Shown: piece by piece, positions 36,830-46,583 of the stretch
Position numbering within the stretch: position 1 is the first letter of the stretch
Layout: every line of letters begins with the position of its first letter
Source of the DNA: Collinsella tanakaei
GTDB taxonomy: Bacteria; Actinomycetota; Coriobacteriia; Coriobacteriales; Coriobacteriaceae
Length of the DNA: 64,000 bases
Direction: 5' to 3'
Assembly: GCF_021531055.1 (NCBI RefSeq)
Contig: NZ_JADYTL010000001.1
Location: 418,391 to 482,390 of the forward strand
Made by a program: the position numbers and the translations under genes
The notes under the pieces: generated by a model
Databases searched by the model: none
What the model was told of the DNA's origin: nothing
The model's input: the letters and a program-made list of their open reading frames with translations, nothing else

Positions 36830-37825
36830 CTACTTGAGGGTCGCGTACATGACGGCCTTGATGGTGTGCATGCGGTTCTCGGCCTCGTCGAAGACCTTGG
36901 ACTGCGGGCCCTCGAACACCTCGTCGGTGACCTCCATCTCGGTGACACCGAACTTCTCGGCGATCTCGGCGCCGGTGGTGGTGTTGGTGTCGTGGAAGCT
37001 GGGCAGGCAGTGCAGGAAGATCGCGGACGGATCGGCCAGCGCCATGAGCTCGGAGGTGACGCGATAGGGCTCGAGCTGCTTGATGCGCTCGGTCCAGACC
37101 TCGTCGGGCTCGCCCATGGAGACCCACACGTCGGTGTAGATGACGTGCGCACCGGTGCACGCCTCCTTGGGGTCCTCGGTGAGGGTGATGGTGCAGCCGT
37201 TGGCCGCGGCGATGGGCTTGCAGGCCTCGATGACGTCGTCGGTGGGCATGCACTCCTTGGGCCCGCATGCGACGAAGTTCATGCCGAGCTTGGCGCACAC
37301 GACCATGAGGGAACGGGCCACGTTGTTCTTGGCATCGCCCATGAACACGAGGGTCTTGCCCTTGATGTCGTAGTTGAAGTTCTCCTGGACGGTCAGGATG
37401 TCGGCGAGCATCTGGGTGGGATGCCACATGTCGGTGAGGCCGTTCCACACCGGCACGCCGGACTTGGCGGCGAGCTCCTCGACGTCGGACTGGGCGAAGC
37501 CGCGGAACTCGATGCCGTCGTACATGCGGCCGAGCACGCGGGCGGTGTCCTCGATGGACTCCTTCTTGCCCATCTGGGAGCTGCCCGGATCGAGGTAGGT
37601 CACGCCCATGCCGAGGTCCATGGCGCCGACCTCGAAGGCACAACGGGTGCGCGTGGAGGTCTTCTGGAACAGCAGGACGATGTTCTTGCCCTCAAGGTAG
37701 CGGTGCGGGGTACCCGTACGCTTGAGGTCCTTGAAGTTCTTGGCGAGAGCGAGCATGTACTCGATCTCCTCGGTCGTGAAGTCGAGCAGACGCAGGAAGC
37801 TGCGACCGGAGAGGTTAACGCCCAT
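36830..37825 (-). CDS. arcB: Ornithine carbamoyltransferase (catabolic)
   Basis: 331 residues. Carbamoyl-phosphate site STRTR at 57-61, HPTQ at 136-139, ornithine loop [10 protein letters not shown] near 231-240, and the catalytic Cys274 in FLHCLP. Splits citrulline to ornithine and carbamoyl phosphate in the arginine deiminase pathway. Start MGVNLSGR follows GAAAGGAACC. Catabolic rather than biosynthetic is inferred from arcA just upstream. Confidence 0.94.
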   Translation of the reverse strand: MGVNLSGRSFLRLLDFTTEEIEYMLALAKNFKDLKRTGTPHRYLEGKNIVLLFQKTSTRTRCAFEVGAMDLGMGVTYLDPGSSQMGKKESIEDTARVLGRMYDGIEFRGFAQSDVEELAAKSGVPVWNGLTDMWHPTQMLADILTVQENFNYDIKGKTLVFMGDAKNNVARSLMVVCAKLGMNFVACGPKECMPTDDVIEACKPIAAANGCTITLTEDPKEACTGAHVIYTDVWVSMGEPDEVWTERIKQLEPYRVTSELMALADPSAIFLHCLPSFHDTNTTTGAEIAEKFGVTEMEVTDEVFEGPQSKVFDEAENRMHTIKAVMYATLK

Positions 37826-38080
37826 GAAAGGTTCCTTTCGTGAGAAAAATCCGTGCATGAAACGCATCGAACGATGCGAGGGGCCCATCGGACCGAAGAC
37901 CATCCGATCCGATGAACCCCGACCGAACCCCTATCGACCGAATTTCTTCTAATCGCACGTTCGTGAAGGGCTCGGTTTCCCGAGTGCCCCGGATCGTCCC
38001 GAAAACGGAGGGCATAGGCCTTAGGGCCATGCCCGAACGTTTGAGGGGCGAGGCGGGGTGCTCGGGGAAACGAGGTCGGT

Positions 38081-38173
38081 TTCCCAGGTGCCGCAGGTCG
38101 GTGCGAACGAGGAGGGCGCACGCCTAGCGTGCGGCGCCCGACGAGTGAGCGCCGAGATGCGGCACCTGGGGAA
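38081..38173. repeat. Large imperfect hairpin between arcA and arcB
   Basis: TTCCCAGGTGCCGCA (38081-38095) pairs with TGCGGCACCTGGGGAA (38158-38173). Inside is a second hairpin (CGCACG, loop, CGTGCG near 38117-38132). It begins just after the arcA stop. A related copy of the left arm (CGGTTTCCCGAGTGCC) occurs near 37974. Possibly an mRNA processing or differential-expression element. The 37826-38080 remainder shows no gene. Confidence 0.5.
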
Positions 38174-38179
38174 GCGAGA

Positions 38180-39421
38180 CTAGAGGTCCTCGCGCCAGAA
38201 GGGCATGCTCATGCAGCGCGGGCCACCACGACCGCGGGAGAGCTCGGCCGAAGGCACGACGAGCAGCTCCATGCCCTCCTTGTAGAGGACGTCGTTGGTG
38301 ACGGTGTTGCGCTGATAGACGCAGATCTTACCGGGGGCGACGGCAAGGGTGTTGGAGCCGTCGTTCCACTGCTCGCGCGCCGCCGCGATCGGGTCGCCGC
38401 CGCCGCAGGGGATGAGCTTGACGGCGTCGATACCCAGGGCCTTGGCCAGGATGTGCTCGAGCGTGTCGTTGATCTCCACGATCTCGACCTCGCCGGGATT
38501 CGCTCCCGGGGTGAGCTTGTAGACGGTCAGCGTGCCCATGATAGCCGGATGGATCGTGAACTTGTCGACATCGATCTGCGTGAACACGGTGTCGAGGTGC
38601 ATGAAGGCACGGGACACCGGGATGTCGAACGCCAAGATCGTATCGATCTTGGAGTCGGAGTTCCAGAACATGTTCTGGGCCATCACGTCGATGGCGGCAG
38701 CCTGGGTGCGCTGCGAGATGCCCACGGCGATCGTGTGCTCGTTGATGTTGAGCACGTCGCCGCCCTCGGTGTGGAAGGTGCTGTCGCGGCGGTAGTACAG
38801 CGACACATCCTTGTAGTCGGGATGGTACTTGAAGAGGTACTTGCCGTAGATGGTCTCGCGGTTACGGGTGACCGAGTACATACGGTTCAGGTTGACGCCC
38901 GTGCCGACGACCGCGAACGGGTCGCGGGTGAAGTAGAGGTTCGGCATCGGGTCGACGAGCAGATCGGACTCGGACTCGGTGTTGACCAGCGAGTCGAGCG
39001 TGACGGAGCTCGTGAGCGGCAGGTCGATCTCGGCCTTGGTGATGCCGGCCATGGTCTTCTTGACGAACTCGAGGTTGTCGGTGATCGAGTCGAGCTTCTC
39101 GCGGATGGCGGCCGGGGCGATCCTGCCCTTGATGCCCGCCTCGGTGAGCCACTGATCGAGGAACTCCTCGCGGGCCTCGGGCACGGCGTCGAACGCCTCG
39201 GCGACGAGCTTCTCGAGATAGAGGACCTCGACGCCCTGCTCACGCAGGATCTCGGCGAAACGGTCGTGCTCCTGCTGAGCGACCTCGAGGAACGGAACGT
39301 CATCGAACAGAAGACGCTCGAGCTCATCAGGCGGCAGGTTGAGGAGCTCCTCGCCCGGGCGATGCAGGCAAACCTTCTTCAGCTGCCCAATCTCGCTCGT
39401 GACATGCAGTCCTTTCGTCAT
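38180..39421 (-). CDS. arcA: Arginine deiminase
   Basis: 413 residues. Catalytic motifs are all present: NLYFTRDPFAVVG near residue 163, FHTEGGDVLNIN near 218, HLDTVFTQID near 275, WNDGSNTLA near 367 and the nucleophile Cys403 in GGPRCMSMP. It hydrolyses arginine to citrulline and ammonia. It is the first gene of the arc cluster, with a strong promoter candidate and a ~150 nt leader. Confidence 0.97.
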   Translation of the reverse strand: MTKGLHVTSEIGQLKKVCLHRPGEELLNLPPDELERLLFDDVPFLEVAQQEHDRFAEILREQGVEVLYLEKLVAEAFDAVPEAREEFLDQWLTEAGIKGRIAPAAIREKLDSITDNLEFVKKTMAGITKAEIDLPLTSSVTLDSLVNTESESDLLVDPMPNLYFTRDPFAVVGTGVNLNRMYSVTRNRETIYGKYLFKYHPDYKDVSLYYRRDSTFHTEGGDVLNINEHTIAVGISQRTQAAAIDVMAQNMFWNSDSKIDTILAFDIPVSRAFMHLDTVFTQIDVDKFTIHPAIMGTLTVYKLTPGANPGEVEIVEINDTLEHILAKALGIDAVKLIPCGGGDPIAAAREQWNDGSNTLAVAPGKICVYQRNTVTNDVLYKEGMELLVVPSAELSRGRGGPRCMSMPFWREDL

Positions 39422-39577
39422 AGCCTCCTACCTTTCTATCCAGGCCGCGACGCGGCCCCCTTGGCGGCCCTCGTGCTAGGCCGTCGCTTTCGGACACTCA
39501 TAGATTTATCCAATACCGCCACCGAGTTACACGACACCGCCGAGCGGTATCAAAGGGCGCGTAAACGGTATATTTGT

Positions 39578-39606
39578 ACAATACGTGCATGGTCTACTTT
39601 TATCAA
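39578..39606 (-). promoter_or_regulatory. arcA promoter with TTGTACAA dyad
   Basis: On the minus strand: -35 TTGATA (39601-39606), exactly 17 bases, -10 TATTGT (39578-39583). A perfect TTGTACAA palindrome (39574-39581) overlaps the -10 and could be an operator. Confidence 0.6.
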
Positions 39607-40081
39607 GTAAAGCATGGATACGTGCGAAAACGAGACGAGCACCAAGGACGCAATCTGAAAACTCCTCTCGTTCTTACACCCTAAACTGCATATTTATACC
39701 TCCATTTTGTATATTCATCTGTTTTTGGCAGCGCGTTTCCAGCCGCGCAAAAAGATTCACTATTGCCAAAAAAATATGCGCACCGACCCCCTTGAGGACC
39801 ACTTACCGCCAAAAAGGGACCGTTCGAAGCGCCGACGGCGTCCGCGAACCTCGCCGAACGGCCGCAGCCGTCCGCACGTCCGGCATCCTACCATTCCGGT
39901 TCGTTTTCATCCCGCGCCGCCATCTTATGTAAGCATCATGGCAAGCTTTTCCAAATCCGCCCTTCGGGCCTTCGGTGAACCCCTATATTGATGTATGGGT
40001 GTGCGCATCCCGGTCGACGCTCCGATCGACCGCGGCGGCGTCATCCCCGATGGAAGTTTTCACCCGGATGGAGAGAAGCCC
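39607..40081. other. Intergenic region between divergent arcA and ppk
   Basis: No gene is supported here. The 39607-39790 part is AT-richer than anything else nearby. A TATATT hexamer at 39984-39989 could be the ppk -10, giving a leader of about 85 nt; no matching -35. Confidence 0.5.
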
Positions 40082-42667
40082 ATGGCCGACAAGGATAAGG
40101 ATCGCAAGAAGAACGACAAGAAGCGCGGAGCCGAATCGCCGGACCGCTCCGGCCGCGCCGAGCGCCACGATTTCTCGTACACGCAGAACCGCGAACTGTC
40201 CTGGCTGCGCTTCGACGATCGCGTCCTCGCCGAGGCATACGATGAGACGGTGCCGCTGTTCGAGCGGCTCAAGTTCGTCGCGATCTTCGAGAGCAACCTC
40301 GACGAGTTCTTCATGGTGCGCATCGGCGGCCTGTCCGACCTCGCCACCCTCAAGCACCAACCGCGCGACAACAAGAGCAACCTCACGCCCGCCGAGCAGA
40401 TCGACCGGGTCTTCGATGCCCTGCCGCCGCTCTACGACCGCGCCCAGACCGCGTTCCACACGCTCGAGGACAGTCTCGCGCGCCACGGTCTCGTGCGTCT
40501 GGAGCCCGATACGCTCGCCGGCGACGAGCGCACGTTCGTGGAGGGTTATTTCAAATCGTTCATCTCCCCCATCATCTCGCCGCTCGTCATCGACCCGCGC
40601 CACCCCTTCCCCAACCTGCGCAACGGCGCGCTCTACCTCGTGTGCGGCCTGGAGGGCGCCGATACCGACGAGAGCGGCCTGCTCGGCCTCATCGAGGTGC
40701 CCGCCATGCTGCCGCGCGTCATCGAGGTGCCGAGTGAGGGCGACGGATACCGCTACATCCTGCTCGAGGACGTCATCATGACCTGCCTGGACGGGTGCTT
40801 CGGCTCCTATAGCCCCCAGGACCGCGCCGTCATCCGCGTCATCCGCAACGCCGACATCGACCCGGACGGCGAGGGCGTCGAGGAGGATGAGGACTACCGC
40901 CAGCACATGAAGCGCATCCTCAAGAAGCGCCTGCGCCTTCAGCCCGTCTACCTCTACGTCCGCGGCAAGCTCAACCGCACCACCATAAAGCCCATCCGGC
41001 GCGCGCTCGAGCTCTCCGGCCGTGCGACGGCCACCCTCGACATGCCGCTCGATCTCGGATTCGTCTATTCGCTCGAATCGCATATCCCCGAGCGCGCCCG
41101 CACCGAGCTGCTGTTCGACCCCTTCACGCCCCAGGCGAATCCCGCGTTCACCGTGGGACGCAGCATGCGTGAGCAGGTCATCGAGGGCGACAAGCTGCTG
41201 TTCTATCCCTACGAATCGATGGGCCCGTTCCTCGATCTGGTACACGAGGCGGCCCATGACGACCAGTGCTTCTCCATCCGCATCACGCTGTATCGCGTGG
41301 CCAAGCAGTCGCGCCTGTGCGAGTCGCTGATCTCCGCCGCCGAGAACGGCAAGGAGGTCACGGTCCTCATGGAGCTGCGCGCCCGCTTCGACGAGGAGAA
41401 CAACATCGAATGGGCGGAGCGTCTCGAGGAGGCGGGCTGCACCGTGATCTACGGCTCGGAGGGTTTCAAGTGCCACTCCAAGATCTGCCAGATCACCTAT
41501 CGCGACGGCATGGCGATCACGCGCATCACCCTGCTCGGCACGGGCAACTTCAACGAGAAGACCGCCAAGCTCTACTCCGACTTCATGCTCATGACCGCGC
41601 ACCCCGGCATCGGCGAGGACGCCAACGCGTTCTTCCAGAACCTCACCTTGGGCAACCTGCGCGGCAGCTACCGCTACCTGGGCGTCGCCCCCGCGGGGCT
41701 CAAACCGCTCATCATGACCGGTCTGAACCGTGAGATCGACCGCGCGCAGGCAGGACAGCCCGCCCGTGTGTTCTTCAAGCTCAACTCGCTCACCGACCGC
41801 GAGGTCATCGACAAGATCGCCGAGGCGAGCCGCGCCGGTGTCCAGGTCGAGATGATCATCCGCGGCATCTCGTGCCTGCTGCCCGGCATCCCCGGCAAGA
41901 CCGAGAACGTGCACATCCGTTCGATCGTCGGGCGCTTCCTCGAGCATGCGCGCGTCTACGCGTTCGGCGAGGACGCCGACACGGTCTACCTCTCCTCCGC
42001 CGACATGATGACGCGCAACACCGAGCATCGTGTCGAGATCGCCTTCCCGGTCCTCGATGCCGACAAGCGCGCGCAGGTCATCGACTACATGCACATCCAG
42101 CTCGCCGACAACGTCAAGGCGCGCGAGCTCGCAAGCGACGGCACCTGGAAGCCGATCGAGCGCGCGGCGGACGAGGAGCCCTTCATCGCGCAGGAGCACC
42201 TCATGGAGCTCGCCTGCGAGCGTGCCGCCTCCGCCGAGAAGGTCGCCTCCAAACAGGCGGTCGCCCGCCCGAGCGTACCGCAGGGAACCCCGCCGAGCTC
42301 GGCCGTCGAGCCCGACGAGGAAGCCGTGCTCGAGCACGCGCCGGTCGACGACGACAAGAAGGCGGCAGTCGAGACGGTCCCCGCGACGACGCCGACAGCG
42401 CCTTCGGACGAGGGCCCGAAGGAAGCCCCCGTCGAGGAGTTGCAGACGGCAAAGGCCGCGCCGACGACCGTCAAGGCGACGCTCATCGAACCCGATCCCG
42501 AGCCTGCAGGCCGCACCGCCGAGGCTCGCACGGGTCGCCACGGCGGACCCGAGCCCGCGACGACCACGATCACCGTCCGCCGCCATGGCCGCGTGACCAC
42601 CGGCTTGGCACTCGTGGGCCTCGGGCTCAAAACGCTGCTGTTCGGCTCCAAGAACAAGGGCAAGTAA
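40082..42667 (+). CDS. ppk1: Polyphosphate kinase with long C-terminal tail
   Basis: 861 residues against about 690-730 usual. The N-terminal domain starts at QNRELSWLRFDDRVL. The phosphorylated histidine is His465 in GFKCHSKICQ, with GTGNFNEKTAKLYSDF and a second PLD-like histidine motif EHRVEIAF after it. Residues ~700-861 are an Ala/Glu/Pro-rich tail ending in a short hydrophobic stretch (841-854). Makes polyphosphate from ATP. Start MADKDKDRKK follows GGAGAGAAG. Confidence 0.95.
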   Translation: MADKDKDRKKNDKKRGAESPDRSGRAERHDFSYTQNRELSWLRFDDRVLAEAYDETVPLFERLKFVAIFESNLDEFFMVRIGGLSDLATLKHQPRDNKSNLTPAEQIDRVFDALPPLYDRAQTAFHTLEDSLARHGLVRLEPDTLAGDERTFVEGYFKSFISPIISPLVIDPRHPFPNLRNGALYLVCGLEGADTDESGLLGLIEVPAMLPRVIEVPSEGDGYRYILLEDVIMTCLDGCFGSYSPQDRAVIRVIRNADIDPDGEGVEEDEDYRQHMKRILKKRLRLQPVYLYVRGKLNRTTIKPIRRALELSGRATATLDMPLDLGFVYSLESHIPERARTELLFDPFTPQANPAFTVGRSMREQVIEGDKLLFYPYESMGPFLDLVHEAAHDDQCFSIRITLYRVAKQSRLCESLISAAENGKEVTVLMELRARFDEENNIEWAERLEEAGCTVIYGSEGFKCHSKICQITYRDGMAITRITLLGTGNFNEKTAKLYSDFMLMTAHPGIGEDANAFFQNLTLGNLRGSYRYLGVAPAGLKPLIMTGLNREIDRAQAGQPARVFFKLNSLTDREVIDKIAEASRAGVQVEMIIRGISCLLPGIPGKTENVHIRSIVGRFLEHARVYAFGEDADTVYLSSADMMTRNTEHRVEIAFPVLDADKRAQVIDYMHIQLADNVKARELASDGTWKPIERAADEEPFIAQEHLMELACERAASAEKVASKQAVARPSVPQGTPPSSAVEPDEEAVLEHAPVDDDKKAAVETVPATTPTAPSDEGPKEAPVEELQTAKAAPTTVKATLIEPDPEPAGRTAEARTGRHGGPEPATTTITVRRHGRVTTGLALVGLGLKTLLFGSKNKGK

Positions 42668-42700
42668 GTTCCGCCCACCGCCCGCTTGCGATTCCCGCAC

Positions 42701-42741
42701 GCCGCCCGCTCCGTCCCATCACCGGAGCGGGCGGCGTTTTT
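42701..42741 (+). terminator. Terminator of ppk1
   Basis: A perfect 12 bp stem (GCCGCCCGCTCC/GGAGCGGGCGGC) with an 11 nt loop, then GTTTTT. It lies 33 bases after the stop. Confidence 0.92.
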
Positions 42742-42812
42742 CGTGCAGGTTCGAAGCCCGGCAAGACGAGACGCTACACTGATGCGGTACAGCCGAGGAC
42801 GGAAGGATCGCG

Positions 42813-44126
42813 ATGAGGCTCACCATCGATTGCATGACCTACGGGCCGGACGGATTGGCCCGCACCGACGAGGGCAAGGCGGTATTCGTGTCCGGCGGCG
42901 TCGCCGGCGACGTCGTCGAGGCCGAGATCGTCGCGAACGGCGCGTCGTATGACCGCGCCCGCGCGGTCGAGGTGCTCGAGCCCTCCCCTTCCCGCGCTGC
43001 CTCCGCCTGCCCGTTTTCCGCCATATGCGGCGGTTGCCCGTGGGCCGCGCTCACGGTCGAGGCCCAGCGCGCGGCGAAGGAGGACAACCTGCGTTCCACG
43101 CTCAAGCGCATCGGCCGCTTTTCCGATGAGGACATCGCGCGCATCGTGCAGCCGCTGCGCCACGGTAAGGACGCATGGGGCTACCGCAACAAGGTCGAGC
43201 TCGCGCCCACGCACGCCAACGGCCGCTTCGCGCTCGGCATGCACGGGATCGACCCGGAGCGGATCGTCAAGGTCGACGCCTGCCCGCTGTTCGACAAACG
43301 CCACGCGCGCGCGGTCAAATCCGTCGCCGGCGCCCTGTCGTATCTGGGCAATTCGCGCGACCTGGGCATCGAGCGCGTCGGCATCCGCGCGAGCCGCCGC
43401 ACGCGCTCCCTCGAGGTCGCGCTCTGGACGCCCACCGGCGCGTTCCCGCGCGCGCAGGTCGCCCGCGTGCTGCAGGACGCCGTGAAACCCACGAGCGTCG
43501 TCCGCGTGATGAGCAAGGGGGACCGACGCGCGCGCAAGGTCGCAGGCGTCGAGGCGCTGTTCGGCGAGGGCTCGTGGACCGAGAAGCTCGGCGAGGAGCA
43601 GATGCGCCTGTCCGCCCCGTCGTTTTTCCAGGTCAACACCGCCGGCGCCGAGATCCTGCTCGACCTGGTGCTCGATGCGTTGCAGCCGCGCGAGGACGAG
43701 GTCGCCATCGACCTGTACAGCGGCGCCGGCACCTTCACCTTGCCGCTCGCGCGCCGCAGCGCCTGGGTCGCCGCCGTGGAGGCCTACGGTCCCGCCGTGC
43801 GCGACCTGCGCCGCAACGTCGAGATCGCAGGCCTCGACGACGTCGACGTCATCGGTGGCGACGCGGTGCGGGAGTTCCCCGACGAGGACGCCGACGTGCT
43901 CGTCGTCGACCCGCCGCGCGCCGGATTGGACGGCCAGGCGATCGGCCTCATCGCCTCGACCGGCGCACGCGATGTGGCCTACGTCTCCTGCGACCCCGCC
44001 ACGCTCGCACGCGACCTGCGGCGCTTCGTCGACGAGGGGACGTTCTCGATCGTGTCGGCCACGCCGGTCGACCTGTTCCCCCAGACCTTCCACTGCGAGA
44101 CCGTGGCGCATCTCACCCGCGCCTAG
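42813..44126 (+). CDS. RNA m5U methyltransferase, RlmD/TrmA family
   Basis: 437 residues. An N-terminal TRAM-like domain; iron-sulfur cysteines Cys66, Cys72, Cys75 (CPFSAICGGC) and a fourth in DACPLFDKR. S-adenosylmethionine fold DLYSGAGTFTLPLARR. The catalytic cysteine is in YVSCDPATLARD near the end, followed by a conserved Glu (HCETVAHL). It methylates uridine C5 in rRNA or tRNA; which one cannot be told. Start follows GGAAGGATCGCG. Confidence 0.92.
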   Translation: MRLTIDCMTYGPDGLARTDEGKAVFVSGGVAGDVVEAEIVANGASYDRARAVEVLEPSPSRAASACPFSAICGGCPWAALTVEAQRAAKEDNLRSTLKRIGRFSDEDIARIVQPLRHGKDAWGYRNKVELAPTHANGRFALGMHGIDPERIVKVDACPLFDKRHARAVKSVAGALSYLGNSRDLGIERVGIRASRRTRSLEVALWTPTGAFPRAQVARVLQDAVKPTSVVRVMSKGDRRARKVAGVEALFGEGSWTEKLGEEQMRLSAPSFFQVNTAGAEILLDLVLDALQPREDEVAIDLYSGAGTFTLPLARRSAWVAAVEAYGPAVRDLRRNVEIAGLDDVDVIGGDAVREFPDEDADVLVVDPPRAGLDGQAIGLIASTGARDVAYVSCDPATLARDLRRFVDEGTFSIVSATPVDLFPQTFHCETVAHLTRA

Positions 44127-44268
44127 AAGACGCCGCGCAGCCGCATGAAACCGGACCTGATCTCCGTGTCACGTGGGGCCGGATCGGTTCGGCGAAGAAA
44201 GCTGTCAGGTCGAGCTCGGGTGTGGGTATAAGGTCACAAAACGCACCCCCCTGTCGAAAGGATCCCCC

Positions 44269-44814
44269 ATGTCAGCCGTTGCCGTGCTTGCCGCCGATGG
44301 ATTCGAGACCATCGAATGCCTGACCGCCGTCGATATCCTGCGTCGCGGCGGGGTGCGCGCCACCCTCGTCTCCATCATGCCCACGCGTGACGTCGTGACC
44401 GCCCAGCAGGTCTCCATCACATGCGACAGCACGTTGGACGAGGTCGACTTCTCCGAATACGACTACATCGTGCTGCCGGGCGGCATGCCGGGCACCAAGA
44501 ACCTGCGCGCCGACGAGCGCGTCTGCGACCTGGTCCGCGAGTTCGCCCTCACCAAGCACGTCGCCGCCATCTGCGCCGCCCCGTCCATCCTGGGCGAGCT
44601 CGGCCTGCTCGTCGGCAGGCGCGCCACCTGCTTCCCGGGATTCGAGACGAGCTTCCCCGAGGGCACCTTCGCCGGAGAGAAGACGGTCGTCGTCGACGGC
44701 AACCTCATCACCGCATCCGCCATGGGCCAGGCGCTCCCCTTCGCGCTCGCTATCCTCGGCGACATCGCGGGTGACGCGGCGGTCGACAAGGTCCGCGCCG
44801 GTATCCAACTCTAG
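44269..44814 (+). CDS. DJ-1/PfpI family protein
   Basis: 181 residues, one domain. FEGFETIE-type start (ADGFETIECLTAVDILRR) supplies the conserved Glu, and the nucleophile cysteine is in VAAICAAPSILGELG. GNLITASAMGQALPFAL is the DJ-1 C-terminal helix region. Members are glyoxalases, deglycases or chaperones; role here unknown. The start follows CGAAAGGATCCCCC. It lies 19 bases before maf, so the pair is probably co-transcribed. Confidence 0.92.
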   Translation: MSAVAVLAADGFETIECLTAVDILRRGGVRATLVSIMPTRDVVTAQQVSITCDSTLDEVDFSEYDYIVLPGGMPGTKNLRADERVCDLVREFALTKHVAAICAAPSILGELGLLVGRRATCFPGFETSFPEGTFAGEKTVVVDGNLITASAMGQALPFALAILGDIAGDAAVDKVRAGIQL

Positions 44815-44833
44815 GAAAGGCCCTCCTCACCCC

Positions 44834-45415
44834 ATGATCCTCGCCTCACAATCCCCGCGCCGCATCGAGCTGATGCGTGAGGCGGGATACGATCCGCGCA
44901 TCATACCCGCCGATATCGATGAGACCCCTCGCGAAGGGGAGACGCCGTTCGAGCTCGTCGAACGCCTGGCCGTCTCCAAGGCACGGGCCGTGGCGGCAGC
45001 GCAGGCGCACCCCGGCGAGACGGTCGTCGCCGCCGACACCATCGTCGCCATCGACGGCGAACTGCTCGGCAAGCCAGCCGACGAAGGCGACGCCCGCGCC
45101 ATGCTCGAGCACCTGTCCGGACGCACGCATCAGGTGGCGACCGGCGTCTGCCTCGTTCGCAACGATGGTGGGCGACGCGTCGAGCGCTCGTTCGTGGAGA
45201 TCACCGACGTCGAGTTCTACCCCCTGTCCGACGAGCGCATCGCCGCCTACGTGGCGAGCGGCGAACCCATGGACAAGGCCGGCGCCTACGGCATCCAAGG
45301 CGTCGGCGGGCGCATGCTCGTCCGTCGTATCGACGGCGATTTCTACAACGTCGTCGGCCTGCCCATCGCCCGCGTGGCGCGCGAGATCGAGGCGTTCGAA
45401 CACCCTGCAAGCTGA
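44834..45415 (+). CDS. maf: Maf family nucleoside triphosphate pyrophosphatase
   Basis: 193 residues. Motifs SQSPRRIELM at the start, VSKARAV near 48, AADTIVAIDGELLGKP near 66 and DKAGAYGIQGVGG near 147. Hydrolyses dTTP, UTP or modified nucleotides for house-cleaning. The start MILASQSP is the family start. The ribosome site (GGAAAGG) is 13 bases away, longer than ideal; coupling to the DJ-1 gene may help. Confidence 0.93.
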   Translation: MILASQSPRRIELMREAGYDPRIIPADIDETPREGETPFELVERLAVSKARAVAAAQAHPGETVVAADTIVAIDGELLGKPADEGDARAMLEHLSGRTHQVATGVCLVRNDGGRRVERSFVEITDVEFYPLSDERIAAYVASGEPMDKAGAYGIQGVGGRMLVRRIDGDFYNVVGLPIARVAREIEAFEHPAS

Positions 45416-45525
45416 GGAGAGACCGACGGCGGACAGCCGTCCTGCCCGGCACCGCGAACGCGCCCGAACGCCCGGCGTAGCCCCGCCCGCACTCACCCCG
45501 ACCATCCCATCAAGAAAGGAACGCC

Positions 45526-46530
45526 ATGGCATCTGATTCGCTGACGCCCATCTCCATCACCGATATCGAGGGCTTTTCCTTCGGCCATTGGACGGACGGG
45601 GACGCCGCGACCGGCTGCACGGTCATCGTCGCCCCCGCCGGTGCGACCGGAGGCGTGGACGTTCGCGGCGGGGCTCCCGCATCGCGTGAGACGGACCTGC
45701 TGCGTCCCGAGAACACCGTGGATGTGGTACACGCCGTCTGCCTGTCGGGCGGATCGGCGTTCGGTCTCGAGGCCGCATCCGGCGTGGCGCGCGAGCTCGA
45801 ACGCCGCCACATCGGACTCGACGTGGGGCCCACGCTCGTGCCGATCGTCTGCTCGAGCTGCCTGTTCGACCTCGCGTTCGGCGACGCGTTCACACGGCCC
45901 GACGGTGGCGCCGGTGCCGCCGCCGTATGCACCGCCTTGGACGGTGGCGCCGATGCGCTCGCCGAGGGCTGCGTCGGCGCGGGCACCGGCGCCACCGTCG
46001 GCAAGCTGCTGGGAGCCGATCGCGCCATGAAGGGTGGCCTAGGGGCGCGTGCCTTCGAGCTCGGCGCCCTGAAGGTCGGGGCCATCGCCGCGGTCAACGC
46101 CTGCGGCAACGTGGTGGATCCGGACAGCGGCGCGCCGATCGCCGGCGCGCGCAACGCGGCGGACGGCACGCGGATCGTCGACCTGGAGGAAGGCATGCTT
46201 CGCGCCGGCGCCGATCTGTCCATGCCCCTCGACCGCACGAACACCACCATCTCGTGCATCGTGACCAACGCACGGCTCACCAAGGCGCAGGCGACCAAGG
46301 TCGCCCAGATGGCAGCCGATGCATACGCGCACGTCATCCGCCCGACGCACACCACCAACGACGGCGATACCGTCTACGTGCTGGCGGCGGGCACGATCGA
46401 CGAGGGTGCGCCCGACTACCCGCTCGACCTCATCGGGCTTGCCGCGACCCGCGCGCTCGAGGAGGCGCTCGTCGCCGGCGTGCGCGAGGCGACCGGCATG
46501 CACGGCCTTCCCGCCCATCGCGATCTGTAG
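45526..46530 (+). CDS. P1 family (DmpA-like) peptidase
   Basis: 334 residues. Self-cleaving Ntn-fold family: ITDIEGFSFGHWTD at the start, AVCLSGGSAFGLEAASGV near 70, GAGTGATVGKLLG near 150, GAIAAVNACGNV near 187, and the likely autocleavage nucleophile in DRTNTTISCIVTN near 240. Related enzymes are L-aminopeptidases/D-esterases. Start follows AAGAAAGGAACGCC. It converges on hydF with only a 53-base gap and no clear terminator. Confidence 0.9.
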   Translation: MASDSLTPISITDIEGFSFGHWTDGDAATGCTVIVAPAGATGGVDVRGGAPASRETDLLRPENTVDVVHAVCLSGGSAFGLEAASGVARELERRHIGLDVGPTLVPIVCSSCLFDLAFGDAFTRPDGGAGAAAVCTALDGGADALAEGCVGAGTGATVGKLLGADRAMKGGLGARAFELGALKVGAIAAVNACGNVVDPDSGAPIAGARNAADGTRIVDLEEGMLRAGADLSMPLDRTNTTISCIVTNARLTKAQATKVAQMAADAYAHVIRPTHTTNDGDTVYVLAAGTIDEGAPDYPLDLIGLAATRALEEALVAGVREATGMHGLPAHRDL

Positions 46531-46583
46531 CGCACCGAGCCCGACATCCGTCCCCGACCCGTTTCGACGTGCGCGGCGAACGG

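Noticed and set aside
39983..42700. A 905-codon open frame on the minus strand opposite ppk1
   Set aside because: It is composition-driven antisense; the plus-strand Ppk1 has intact catalytic motifs.
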